Assembly: GCF_000785435.2 (NCBI RefSeq)
Contig: NZ_JTDB02000016.1
Span: 39,926 to 103,925 of the forward strand
Direction: 5' to 3'
DNA: 64,000 nucleotides
Origin: Paraburkholderia sacchari
Lineage (GTDB): Bacteria; Pseudomonadota; Gammaproteobacteria; Burkholderiales; Burkholderiaceae
Position numbers and translations under genes: made by a program. The notes under the pieces are model-generated. The model did not search any database. It was not told the DNA's origin and saw nothing but the letters and a program-made list of their open reading frames with translations. Position 1 is the first letter of the stretch. Every line of letters begins with the position of its first letter. This document shows, piece by piece, positions 52,749 to 61,597 of the stretch.

Positions 52749-54017
52749 GTGCTTCATCAAATCATCGACCGCAGGCTGGCCGGCAAGAACAAGAGCATTG
52801 CAAACCGCGAGCGCTTTTTGCGCCGCGTGAAGAACTATATTCGTCACGCCGTCTCGGAAGCGGTGCGTGACCGGAGTATCAAGGACATTCAAAGCAACCA
52901 GAGCATCACCATTCCGCGCAAGGACATTGCCGAACCGTCGTTCCGGCACGGCCCCGGCGGGCGGCGCGAAATGGTGCATCCGGGCAACGAGGACTACGTG
53001 CGCGGCGACCGCATTCCGCGTCCGCAAGGCGGCGGAGGCGGGGGCGGCAGCCAGGCGAGCAACGAGGGCGAAGGTCAGGACGACTTCGTGTTCGAGCTCT
53101 CGCGCGAAGAGTTCATGCAGTACTTCTTCGACGACCTCGAACTGCCGCGCCTCGTCAAAACCCATCTGATGGCCGTGCCCACGTGGAAGAGCATCCGCGC
53201 TGGGTGGGCTGCCGAGGGTACGCCGAATAACATCGACGTGGTGCGCTCGTTAAGAAGCGCGCTCGGGCGGCGCATCGCTTTGGGCGCGCCGCTTGTGAAC
53301 GAATTGCGCGACCTCGAAGAGCAGCTCGAAGCGCTGATGGCCGATCCGTCCGACCGGCGCGACGAGATCAAACAGCTCGAAGAGCAGATTCACCATCTGC
53401 GCGGGCGCATCTGGCGCATCCCGTTCATCGACCCGTTCGACCTGCGTTACGTGAACCGCGTGAAGCAGCCGCAGCCGTCGAGCCAGGCGGTGATGTTTTG
53501 CCTGATGGATGTGTCGGGCTCGATGGACGAGCAGCGCAAGGATCTTTCGAAGCGCTTCTTCATCCTGCTGTACCTGTTCCTCAAGCGCAATTACGAAAAG
53601 ATCGAGGTGGTCTTCATTCGTCACCACACACGCGCGGAGGAAGTGGATGAAGACACTTTCTTCCATTCGACGGAAAGCGGCGGCACGGTGGTGTCGAGCG
53701 CGCTGGAGCTGATGAAAAAGGTGATCGAAGACCGTTATTCGCCGAGCGACTGGAACATCTACGGGGCGCAGGCTTCGGACGGCGACAATTGGACCGACGA
53801 TTCGCCGAAGTGCCGCAAGCTGCTCGCGGATGACATCCTGCCTCAGGTGCGCTATTTTGCTTATATTCAGGTGACGCCCGAGGAGCAGAACCTCTGGCTC
53901 GAATATGCGCAACTGGCGCTCACCGACCCGAATCTGGCGATGAAGAAAGTCGACAACCCGGCGGATATTTATCCGGTCTTCCGGGAGCTGTTTGAGAAGC
54001 AGGTGGAGCATTCATGA
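52749..54017 (+). CDS. yeaH: YeaH/YhbH family protein with vWA domain
   Basis: A 422-residue DUF444 protein. The opening LHQIIDRRLAGKNKSIANRE matches the family. It is followed by a Gly-rich stretch (RPQGGGGGGG) and a von Willebrand A domain with the MIDAS-type motif FCLMDVSGSMDEQ. The segment QASDGDNWTDDSPKC is strongly conserved. The GTG at 52749 is preferred because GGGAGA lies seven bases upstream; an alternative GTG at 52731 has no such site. It overlaps the SpoVR gene by four bases and forms one operon with prkA. Confidence 0.93.
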   Translation: MLHQIIDRRLAGKNKSIANRERFLRRVKNYIRHAVSEAVRDRSIKDIQSNQSITIPRKDIAEPSFRHGPGGRREMVHPGNEDYVRGDRIPRPQGGGGGGGSQASNEGEGQDDFVFELSREEFMQYFFDDLELPRLVKTHLMAVPTWKSIRAGWAAEGTPNNIDVVRSLRSALGRRIALGAPLVNELRDLEEQLEALMADPSDRRDEIKQLEEQIHHLRGRIWRIPFIDPFDLRYVNRVKQPQPSSQAVMFCLMDVSGSMDEQRKDLSKRFFILLYLFLKRNYEKIEVVFIRHHTRAEEVDEDTFFHSTESGGTVVSSALELMKKVIEDRYSPSDWNIYGAQASDGDNWTDDSPKCRKLLADDILPQVRYFAYIQVTPEEQNLWLEYAQLALTDPNLAMKKVDNPADIYPVFRELFEKQVEHS

Positions 54018-55744
54018 CGACACGCCACCTGCACAACGAGGCGCGCGGCTATCAGCCGGAGCGCCGCAAGACCGGCGGCCACGGGAAAGGACAGCACGGC
54101 GATCACGAGGCTGCCGCAAAACGGGGGGGACACCCGGCCGAGCCGGCGCGCCAGGAGGCGCACGGGCTCCCCGATCATGACCTCCCTGAACCCCGGCTTC
54201 CGGAAACCAGGGAATTGCATATGAACGTAGCCGACAGACGGCCGTTGCCGTGCCCATCCGACTGGACCTTCGAGCTGATCGAAGAATACGACACGCATAT
54301 TTCGCATGTTGCGGAGCAATACGAACTGGACGTCTATCCTATCCAGCTCGAATTAATCAGCGCCGAGCAGATGATGGACGCCTATGCGTCGGTCGGCATG
54401 CCGGTCAACTATCGTCACTGGTCGTTCGGCAAGCATTTTCTCTCCACAGAGAAGAGCTATCGCCGGGGCCAGATGGGGCTTGCGTACGAGATCGTCATCA
54501 ATTCGAATCCGTGCATTGCGTATCTGATGGAAGAGAACACGATGACGATGCAGGCGCTCGTCATCGCGCACGCAGCCTACGGGCACAACTCGTTTTTCAA
54601 GGGCAACTACCTGTTCCGCCTCTGGACCGACGCGCACGCGATCGTCGACTACCTCGTCTACGCGAAGAATTACATCGCCGAATGCGAGGAGCGCTTTGGT
54701 CTGGACCGTGTGGAGGAGTTGCTCGACTCGTGCCACGCGCTCATGAACTACGGCGTGGACCGCTACAAGCGGCCGCAAAAGCTCTCGCTCGAACGCGAGG
54801 CCGCGCTGCGCCGCGAGCGCGAGGCGTATCTGCAATCTCAGGTCAACGAACTGTGGCGCACGCTGCCGAAGACGCAGCAGCCCATCGCCGAGGAAATCGA
54901 CGAGCGCTTCCCGCCCGAGCCGCAGGAGAACCTGCTGTATTTCGCCGAAAAGAATGCGCCGCTGCTCGAACCGTGGGAGCGCGAAGTCATCCGCATCGTG
55001 CGCAAGGTTGGCCAGTACTTCTATCCGCAACGCCAGACTCAGGTAATGAACGAGGGCTGGGCCACGTTCTGGCATTACACGCTGCTCAATACGCTGTATG
55101 CGCAGGGCAAGCTCGAAGACGGCTTCATGATGGAGTTCCTGCACTCGCACAGCAACGTGGTCTACCAGCCGCCCGTCACCAAGCACTACTACAGCGGGAT
55201 CAATCCGTATGCGCTGGGATTTTCGATGATGAGCGACATTCGCCGCATCTGCGAAAATCCCACCGAGGAAGACCGCAAGTGGTTCCCGGAGCTCGCCGGC
55301 AGCCCGTGGCTCAAGGCGTTGCACTACGCGATGCGCAATTTCAAGGACGAGAGTTTCGTGGCGCAGTATCTGTCGCCACATCTGATCCGCGAAATGCGGC
55401 TCTTCTCGGTGCTCGACGACGACATGCGCGATGCGCTGGAAGTCTCTGCCATCCACGACGAAAGCGGCTATCAGTACGTGCGTCAGGCGCTCTCGCGGCA
55501 GTACGACATGCATCACCGCGAGCCGAACATTCAGGTCTGGTCGGTCAACACGCGCGGCGACCGCAGCCTCACACTGCGTCACTTCATGAGCGATAACCGT
55601 CACCTGTCCGGCGACACCGACGAAGTCCTTCGGCACATGGCGCGGCTCTGGCAATTCGACGTGTATCTGGAAAGCGTCGACGAGAACGGCACGGTCAGGA
55701 AGCGCTACGAATGCCGCTACGTGCCGCCGGCGCTGAGGGTGTAG
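54014..55744 (+). CDS. SpoVR family protein
   Basis: A 576-residue protein like E. coli YcgB. Conserved blocks include DWTFELIEEYDTHISHVAEQ, MPVNYRHWSFGKHF, NPCIAYLMEENTMTMQ and MNEGWATFWHYTLLNTLY. Starting at the ATG that overlaps yeaH (ATGA) gives 69 extra residues rich in His, Arg and Gly; the Met at 54221 (MNVADRR, preceded by AGGGAA) gives the usual length of about 507, so either start is possible. SpoVR proteins occur with PrkA and YeaH in many proteobacteria. It is the last gene of the operon, followed by a terminator. Confidence 0.9.
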   Translation: MTTRHLHNEARGYQPERRKTGGHGKGQHGDHEAAAKRGGHPAEPARQEAHGLPDHDLPEPRLPETRELHMNVADRRPLPCPSDWTFELIEEYDTHISHVAEQYELDVYPIQLELISAEQMMDAYASVGMPVNYRHWSFGKHFLSTEKSYRRGQMGLAYEIVINSNPCIAYLMEENTMTMQALVIAHAAYGHNSFFKGNYLFRLWTDAHAIVDYLVYAKNYIAECEERFGLDRVEELLDSCHALMNYGVDRYKRPQKLSLEREAALRREREAYLQSQVNELWRTLPKTQQPIAEEIDERFPPEPQENLLYFAEKNAPLLEPWEREVIRIVRKVGQYFYPQRQTQVMNEGWATFWHYTLLNTLYAQGKLEDGFMMEFLHSHSNVVYQPPVTKHYYSGINPYALGFSMMSDIRRICENPTEEDRKWFPELAGSPWLKALHYAMRNFKDESFVAQYLSPHLIREMRLFSVLDDDMRDALEVSAIHDESGYQYVRQALSRQYDMHHREPNIQVWSVNTRGDRSLTLRHFMSDNRHLSGDTDEVLRHMARLWQFDVYLESVDENGTVRKRYECRYVPPALRV

Positions 55745-55783
55745 GCCATAACACTGGCTTCGGCGCTCACATCATCGCAACCG

Positions 55784-55811
55784 AAGGCCAGCCTGCGCGC
55801 TGGCCTTTTTT
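55784..55811 (+). terminator. Terminator of the prkA-yeaH-spoVR operon
   Basis: A perfect 9-bp stem (55784-55792 with 55799-55807), 6-base loop, and a T-run. Confidence 0.9.
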
Positions 55812-55970
55812 GTTGTCGCGCAGAATGCGGCTCGCTTCGATTGCAGCATGGCAAGCCGCCGTGAACGAACCGGCTGTGCCGCGCTAAGATACGGCCCTAT
55901 TGCGCTTATTACCGTTGCGCGCCGTTCACTCTGGAGCCCATGCCGATTCAGGCATCGAAGGGAAGCCGTC

Positions 55971-57647
55971 GTGGCATTTGAATTTTTCAGTGGCATACGT
56001 CCACTCACCCGCGCAGGCGCGTTGCGTGACGCGAGAGCGGGCGTGCTGCTCGCGTCGATGAACATTCCGCAACTGCTCGGCTACGCGCGCATTGCGGGCA
56101 TGCCGGCCGTCACCGGGATCTATACTGGCTTCCTGCCGATGATCGCGTTCGCGTTCTTCGGCGCTTCGCGCCACCTCGTGGTGGCTGCGGATTCGGCTAC
56201 GGCCACGATCTTCGCGAGCAAGCTCACCGCCATGGCCCCGCCTGCGAGCGCCGAATATGTCGCGCTGGCTGGCATGACTGCGTTGCTGACGGCGTTCTTT
56301 CTGCTGCTCGCTCGCATTTTCCGGCTGGGCTTTCTCGCCGACTTTCTCTCGCGCACGGTGCTGGTCGGTTTTCTTACCGGCGTTGGCGTGCAGGTGGGCG
56401 TGGCGATGCTCGGCGACATGCTCGGCATCCCGTTCACTTCGCGCCGCACGGCCCTGCAGGTCAGGCAGATCATCTTGCAGTTTTCCTCGATTCACTGGCA
56501 GACACCTGCGATTGCTGCGCTCGTGGTCGCGACGATTCTCGTCTTCAAGCGCTTGCGGCCGAGCTGGCCCGTGCCGCTCGTCGCGGTGGTGGGCGGCATT
56601 GCCGCAAGCGCCACATTCGATTTCGCGGGCCGCGGCATTTCAGTGACCGGACCGCTGCAAGGAGGGCTGCCGCACATTGCGTTTCCGGCCGTGGGCTGGT
56701 TTCAGATGCTCGATTTGATGCAGGTGGCGGCGGCGTGCTTCGTGATCATCATCGCGCAGAGCGCCGCGACGAGCCGCGCATTCGCCGAGCGCTACGGCGA
56801 GCGCGTGGACGAAGACCGGAATTTGCTGGGCCTCGCGGCGGCCAATGCAGCGGCTTCGCTGAGCGGCGCGTTCGTGGTGAACGGCAGCCCCACGCAGACC
56901 GCCATGGCCGAACAGGCCGGCGCGCGCAGCCAGTTCGCGCAATTGACGTTTGCGGCCGTTGTCGTGGTCGTGCTGCTATTTCTGAGCAACTGGCTGCAAT
57001 ATCTGCCGCGCTGCGTGCTTGCGGCCATCGTCTTCACGATTGCCGCCGGCATGGTGCATATCGGCCAACTGATCGATATCCGCAGTGAAAGTCGTGGCGA
57101 ATTCTGGCTCGCGGTGGTTACCGCGCTCTCCGTGGTCGTCATCGGTGTGGAGAACGGCATTCTCATTGCAATCGGGCTCTCGCTGCTGCGCCACGTGCGC
57201 CATAGCTATCGTCCGCATACGATGATGCTGGCGCCCAACGAGACGGGGCGCTGGATGCCAGTGCCCGCGCAGGTAGGGCTCGTGACCGGGCCCGGCCTCA
57301 TCGTCTATCGCTTCGGCTCCGATCTTTTCTACGCCAACGATCATCTTTTCGTCGACGAAGTGAACAGATTAATCGACGGGGCGCCGTCGCCCGTTCATTA
57401 TCTCGTGATCGACGCATCGGCAATCACGGCCATTGATTATTCGGCAGGTCGTTCGGTGAACGAATTATGCGAGTCGCTGCGAAGTTGCGGCATCAAGGTG
57501 ATATTCGGGCGGGTCAACCGCTATCTGCGCGCGGACATGGATCGCCACGGCATCACCCCCGTGGTGGGCACGGCTAACATCTATACGACGCTGCACGAGG
57601 CGCTGGCCGCCGTGCATCCGGAACTCGGCCAGCACGCCGAGGCGTGA
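55971..57647 (+). CDS. SulP family anion transporter with STAS domain
   Basis: A 558-residue transporter. The SulP core has the characteristic LLASMNIPQLLGYARIAGMP early segment and helices up to about residue 400. A C-terminal STAS domain spans about 440-550 (LVIDASAITAIDYSAGRSVN). SulP proteins carry sulfate, bicarbonate or other anions; the substrate is unknown. GAAGGGA before the GTG at 55971 supports the start, since the longer open frame begins in sequence unlike SulP. Its stop codon abuts the remnant of a sugar permease gene, a likely deletion junction. Confidence 0.88.
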   Translation: MAFEFFSGIRPLTRAGALRDARAGVLLASMNIPQLLGYARIAGMPAVTGIYTGFLPMIAFAFFGASRHLVVAADSATATIFASKLTAMAPPASAEYVALAGMTALLTAFFLLLARIFRLGFLADFLSRTVLVGFLTGVGVQVGVAMLGDMLGIPFTSRRTALQVRQIILQFSSIHWQTPAIAALVVATILVFKRLRPSWPVPLVAVVGGIAASATFDFAGRGISVTGPLQGGLPHIAFPAVGWFQMLDLMQVAAACFVIIIAQSAATSRAFAERYGERVDEDRNLLGLAAANAAASLSGAFVVNGSPTQTAMAEQAGARSQFAQLTFAAVVVVVLLFLSNWLQYLPRCVLAAIVFTIAAGMVHIGQLIDIRSESRGEFWLAVVTALSVVVIGVENGILIAIGLSLLRHVRHSYRPHTMMLAPNETGRWMPVPAQVGLVTGPGLIVYRFGSDLFYANDHLFVDEVNRLIDGAPSPVHYLVIDASAITAIDYSAGRSVNELCESLRSCGIKVIFGRVNRYLRADMDRHGITPVVGTANIYTTLHEALAAVHPELGQHAEA

Positions 57648-58253
57648 CCGGCCCTTGCGCCATACACGATCTTCCTTTATCCGTATGCGATGTCGTTTGT
57701 CGCAACCGGGCTCGTGTGGCAGTGGATCCTCAATCCGGAACTCGGCGTTCAGGCAGTGCTGCGGCACATGGGTTTTGCGCATGCGCACTTCGACTGGATC
57801 GTTTCGCAACGCTTCGCGATCCATACGCTCGTGATCGCGACCGTGTGGCAGGCATCGGGGTTCGTGATGGCGTTGACGCTCGCGGGGCTGCGCGGCATCG
57901 ACGAAGAAATCTGGATGGCCGCGCGCCTCGACGGCATTCCGCGCTGGCGTGTCTACGCGAGCATTGTCGTGCGGATGCTGAAGACGTCGATCTCCACCGC
58001 GTTCGTGCTGCTCTTCGTGATGGTGGTGAAGCTCTACGACGCCGTGGTGGCCATGACGCAAGGCGGGCCGGGCACCGCAAGCGAAGTGCCGGGCAAGTTC
58101 ATCATGGATTACCTGTTCAATCGCGCGAATATGGGGCTGGCCTCCGCTGCCTCGATCGTGCTGTTAGCGACCGTGCTCGCGGTGCTCGCGCCGGTGCTTT
58201 ACGGGCGAAGCCGTGTTTCGGCGATGGCGGCGCGCAGGGGAGAGCGAACATGA
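57648..58253 (+). pseudogene. Sugar ABC permease (MalF-like), N-terminal part deleted
   Basis: The frame starts directly at the stop codon of the SulP gene and reads TIFLYPYAMSFVATGLVWQW, which in intact CUT1 permeases follows roughly 100 residues of N-terminal sequence. The rest is a normal permease, including the EAA coupling loop EEIWMAARLDGIPRWRVYAS and QGGPGTASEVP. An ATG at 57690 could start a 187-residue fragment, but it would lack the first two or three membrane helices. The end overlaps the next gene by four bases (ATGA), so the original operon spacing remains. Confidence 0.85.
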
Positions 58254-58886
58254 GCGTGCCGCTTGCCAAGCCGTCCGGCGCTAGCGCGACTGAGGCGAAG
58301 CCTGAGCGTCGCAGGCCGGCCCCGAAGCGCCGGCGTCATTTCACGCCGGCCCGCATCGGCATATATGGATTCCTGATTATTGCCGCGCTGCTTTTCCTGC
58401 TGCCGCTCTATGTGATGCTCGTCACCTCGGTCAAACCGATGAACGAAATCCGCATGGGCCATCTGCTTGCGCTGCCGCTTCATGTCACGCTTGCGCCGTG
58501 GCAGGAAGCCTGGTCGGCTATTTCGCAACTACTATGCCGCGTTGCCGCAGGAGCTCTTCAAGGCAGCGCGCATCGACGGCGGCAGCTTCTGGCGCATCTT
58601 CGTGCAACTCATGCTGCCCATGTCTACGCCCATCATCGTGGTTGCCTTGATCATGCAGGTCACGGGCATCTGGAACGACTACATTCTCGGGCTGGTGTTC
58701 GCTGGCACGAAAAACCTGCCGATGACCGTGCAACTCAACAACATCATCAATACCACCACTGGCGAGCGGCTCTATAACGTGAACATGGCCGCGACGATCC
58801 TCACCTTGCTCGTGCCGCTCGCGATTTATTTCGTGTCGGGCCGCTGGTTCGTGCGGGGCATCGAGTCGGGCGCGATGAAAGGGTGA
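58250..58886 (+). pseudogene. Sugar ABC permease (MalG-like), internal deletion and frameshift
   Basis: The N-terminal part (to about 58520, with RIGIYGFLIIAALLFLLPLY and APWQEAWSA) is followed, in another frame, by FRNYYAALPQELFKAARIDG and a normal C-terminal end to 58886. About 100 residues normally between these blocks, several membrane helices, are missing. The junction is at about 58515-58521 and is out of frame, so no functional protein can be made. Confidence 0.88.
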
Positions 58887-58922
58887 GCGGCCATTGACGA
58901 GATCAGGGCAAGGAGACGAACG

Positions 58923-59561
58923 ATGGCGAATCCGGCAAACGTAGCGGTGCACAACCTGCGCATCGACCTTGGCGCGAACACGGTGATCGCGGATCTCGAC
59001 CTCGACGTGCGCGCGGGCGAGTTCGTCGTCTTGCTCGGCCCATCGGGCTGCGGCAAATCCACGTTGCTGCACAGCATCGCCGGCCTGGTCGACGTGACCG
59101 ACGGCAGCATCGAAATCGCCGGCGAATACATGACGTGGGCCGATCCCAAGGATCGCGGCGTGGCGCTCGTGTTCCAGTCGTACGCGCTCTATCCGACGAT
59201 GAATGTCGAGCGCAATCTTTCATTTGCATTGCGAATCAATGGCACGCCGCGAACAGAGATCGCGCGGCGCGTGCAGCGCGCCGCCGAGATGCTCCAGCTC
59301 GGGCCGCTGCTCTCGCGCAAGCCGTCGCAGCTTTCGGGCGGCCTGGCGCGCGCGACCTCGCAGGACGAGGCGCTGCAAGGCCAAATTATGCTGATCGAAC
59401 CGATGGGCAACCACCGCGTCCTCTGGCTCGATTATCATGGAATGCAATTCGCTTCGATCGATCAGGACTAGACACCGCTCGCGAGTGGAGCCAGTGTGCC
59501 GTTCGAGATCGACGCAGGGCAGGTGTCGCTCTTCGACGAGGCGAGCAGCCTGCGGCTTTGA
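58923..59561 (+). pseudogene. Sugar ABC ATP-binding protein, internal deletion plus nonsense codon
   Basis: Residues 1-139 are a normal MalK-type ATPase up to KPSQLSGG (Walker A GPSGCGKS, Q-loop FQSYALYPTM). Then Walker B, the D-loop and the rest (about 180 residues) are absent, and the sequence resumes in the C-terminal regulatory domain (IMLIEPMGNHRVLWL). A TAG stop at 59469-59471 interrupts the frame; reading past it gives the expected domain end VPFEIDAGQVSLFDEASSLR and a stop at 59559-59561. It cannot hydrolyse ATP. Confidence 0.88.
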
Positions 59562-59645
59562 GCGCCCATTCATCAGATCATTGGATGAAAGGGGCGGGCG
59601 CTCGGAAAACATAACCAGAAGAAGGCAAAGAAGAGGCAAACAAGC

Positions 59646-60668
59646 GTGGCAACCCTCAAAGACGTGGCAACGCTGGCCGGTGTGGGTCTTTCCACGGCCT
59701 CGCGGGCGATTTCGGGCAAGGGGCCGGTGTCGGCCGAAGCCGCCGCGCGCGTGCAAGCCGCCATCGAGCAACTGAACTTCCGGCCTTCGTCAATAGGGCG
59801 GGCGATGGCGACCAAGTCGCTCGGCATCGTCGGCATTTTCGTGCCGACTTTTTTTGGCTCCTATTACGGCACCATCCTCAAGGAGACCGATACCGAATTG
59901 CGTGCGGTGAAGCGGCACGTGGTGGTGGCCACCGGTTGCGGCGAGGGCTCTCCACGCGAGCAGGCTGTCGAGGCTGTGCGCTTTCTGATCGGACGCGACT
60001 GCGACGGCATGGTGGTCATCAGCCACGACCTGCACGACGAAGACCTCAACATGCTGCACGCGATGCATCCGCGCATGGCATTCCTGAACCGTGTGTTCGA
60101 TCAGTTGCCCGAGGCGTCGTTTTGCGCTGATCACTTTCATGGCGGCGAACTGGCCGCGCGTACGCTGGTCGAGCACGGACATCGCGAGATTGCAGTGATC
60201 GGCGGGCCAGCCAGTTCTTCGGACAACCTCGCGCGCCTCGATGGTTTTTTCACCGAGCTCGCGCGCCACGACATTGCGCGCGAAGCAGTGCCGCTCATCA
60301 TGTCGGACTTCTCGCCCGAGGGCGGCTATGCGGCGGCCGGCGAGTTGCTCGACTCGAAGCGGCGCTTCACGGCACTTTTCTGCGCTAACGACACGATGGC
60401 CATGTCGGCTCTCGCCCGGTTGCAGCAGGCGGGCATTGCCGTGCCGGGCGACGTTTCGGTGATGGGCTACGACGACGATTATTCGGCGGCCTACATGGCG
60501 CCCGCACTCACCTCGGTCCATATTCCAACCGCCGAACTCACCCGCAATGCCGTGCGATGGCTGATCAATCAGTGCTATGGTGCGCACTGGGACATCGAGC
60601 GAAATTTCGATGTGAGCGTGACGATGCGTGCCTCGGTCGCGCGTGTGAATTCCGCGCGTTATGCCTGA
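59646..60668 (+). CDS. LacI family regulator (intact, next to decayed sugar transporter)
   Basis: A 340-residue LacI protein with a GTG start. The helix-turn-helix is MATLKDVATLAGVGLSTASR; the hinge FRPSSIGRAMATKSLG is followed by a complete effector domain with IFVPTFFGSYYGTILKE and MGYDDDYSAAYMAPALTSV. All parts are intact, unlike the transporter before it. It probably controlled that transporter (an oligosaccharide or glucoside is typical for this arrangement); a trans-acting role elsewhere is possible. Confidence 0.88.
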   Translation: MATLKDVATLAGVGLSTASRAISGKGPVSAEAAARVQAAIEQLNFRPSSIGRAMATKSLGIVGIFVPTFFGSYYGTILKETDTELRAVKRHVVVATGCGEGSPREQAVEAVRFLIGRDCDGMVVISHDLHDEDLNMLHAMHPRMAFLNRVFDQLPEASFCADHFHGGELAARTLVEHGHREIAVIGGPASSSDNLARLDGFFTELARHDIAREAVPLIMSDFSPEGGYAAAGELLDSKRRFTALFCANDTMAMSALARLQQAGIAVPGDVSVMGYDDDYSAAYMAPALTSVHIPTAELTRNAVRWLINQCYGAHWDIERNFDVSVTMRASVARVNSARYA

Positions 60669-60757
60669 CTATTTTCTGTTTATCGCCTGACGCAAGAGTA
60701 CGCGGGAGTTGGCAACACCCGCGCCGGATTACGGCTGTGTAGCGAGCGCAGGCGAGA

Positions 60758-61350
60758 TGGTACGGCTACTCGCGCTTCAATCCGCTTTACCGCGACCGCC
60801 ACGCCATGCACGGCGACCAGGGCGATCACGACGCGAGCAAGCCCACGGTTTTCGCCACCCAGTCGACGCACAAGTTGCTTGCCGCGCTCTCCCTGGCCTC
60901 GTTCATTCACGTGCGCGATGGGTGCAACCCCATCGAGCATGCACGCTTTAACGAAGCGTTCGTGATGCACGCCTCGACGTCACCGCAATACGCGATCATC
61001 GCTTCGAACGACGTGAGCGCCGCCATGATGGACGGCGCGGGCGGGGCCTCGCCCACCACCGAGGCCATCCGCGAGGCAGTGGCGTTCCGGCAGATGCTGA
61101 GCCGCATGCATGCCGGATTCAGCGAGAAGGCCGACTGGTTTTTAATGCCTGGCAGCCCGAATCGGTCGTCGATACCAGGACGGGCCGCCGTCACGCCTTT
61201 CACGAGGCGAGCGAGGATCTGCTCGTTCGCGAACCGGCCAATTTGCAGGCGCTGGGGCGCTTCGATCGTCGCTTCCCGGGCTCACGCACGACACGCATGG
61301 CGTGGAGGTGGTGGATCACGCCTACCGCGTTGCCTGCATCAAGGCAGCCT
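60758..61350 (+). pseudogene. Orn/Lys/Arg decarboxylase fragment (PLP domain, frameshifted)
   Basis: The frame reads WYGYSRFNPLYRDRHAMHGD, then FATQSTHKLLAALSLASFIH, whose Lys is the pyridoxal-phosphate Lys of this family, and EAFVMHASTSPQYAIIASND. After KADWF a base seems to be lost in the T-run 61139-61143, and the decarboxylase continues in another frame (NAWQPESVVDTRTGRRHAFH). The first 350 or more residues are absent and the C-terminal end fades beyond 61300. It is a remnant of an intact inducible or biodegradative decarboxylase. The right border is only approximate. Confidence 0.8.
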
Positions 61351-61597
61351 CCTGAGCGTGAAATGCCGCTTCCCGGACCGCGTGGCGCGATGCTTTCAAG
61401 GTGTTTTCATCGGGCCACGAGAGCAGGGCAGCGGCGCATTCGTGCCTCGACACGCTTGCCGCTGGTAAGCTGGACCCCGCGAAGCCATGCAAGGCCATAC
61501 CCAGGCTTCGCTGACCAGTGCCGGTTCGCGCGCGCAGGGAACAAGCGAGTGCCGCAAGCTGGGACGGTCATAGACGACCTTTCAGTCAGGAGACGGC
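61351..61597. other. Unassigned sequence after the decarboxylase remnant
   Basis: Possibly more decayed decarboxylase C-terminus, but no family segment can be recognised. No intact gene is seen. Confidence 0.4.

Noticed and set aside
54353..55654. Minus-strand open frame opposite the SpoVR gene
   Set aside because: Antisense shadow without domain or ribosome-binding site.
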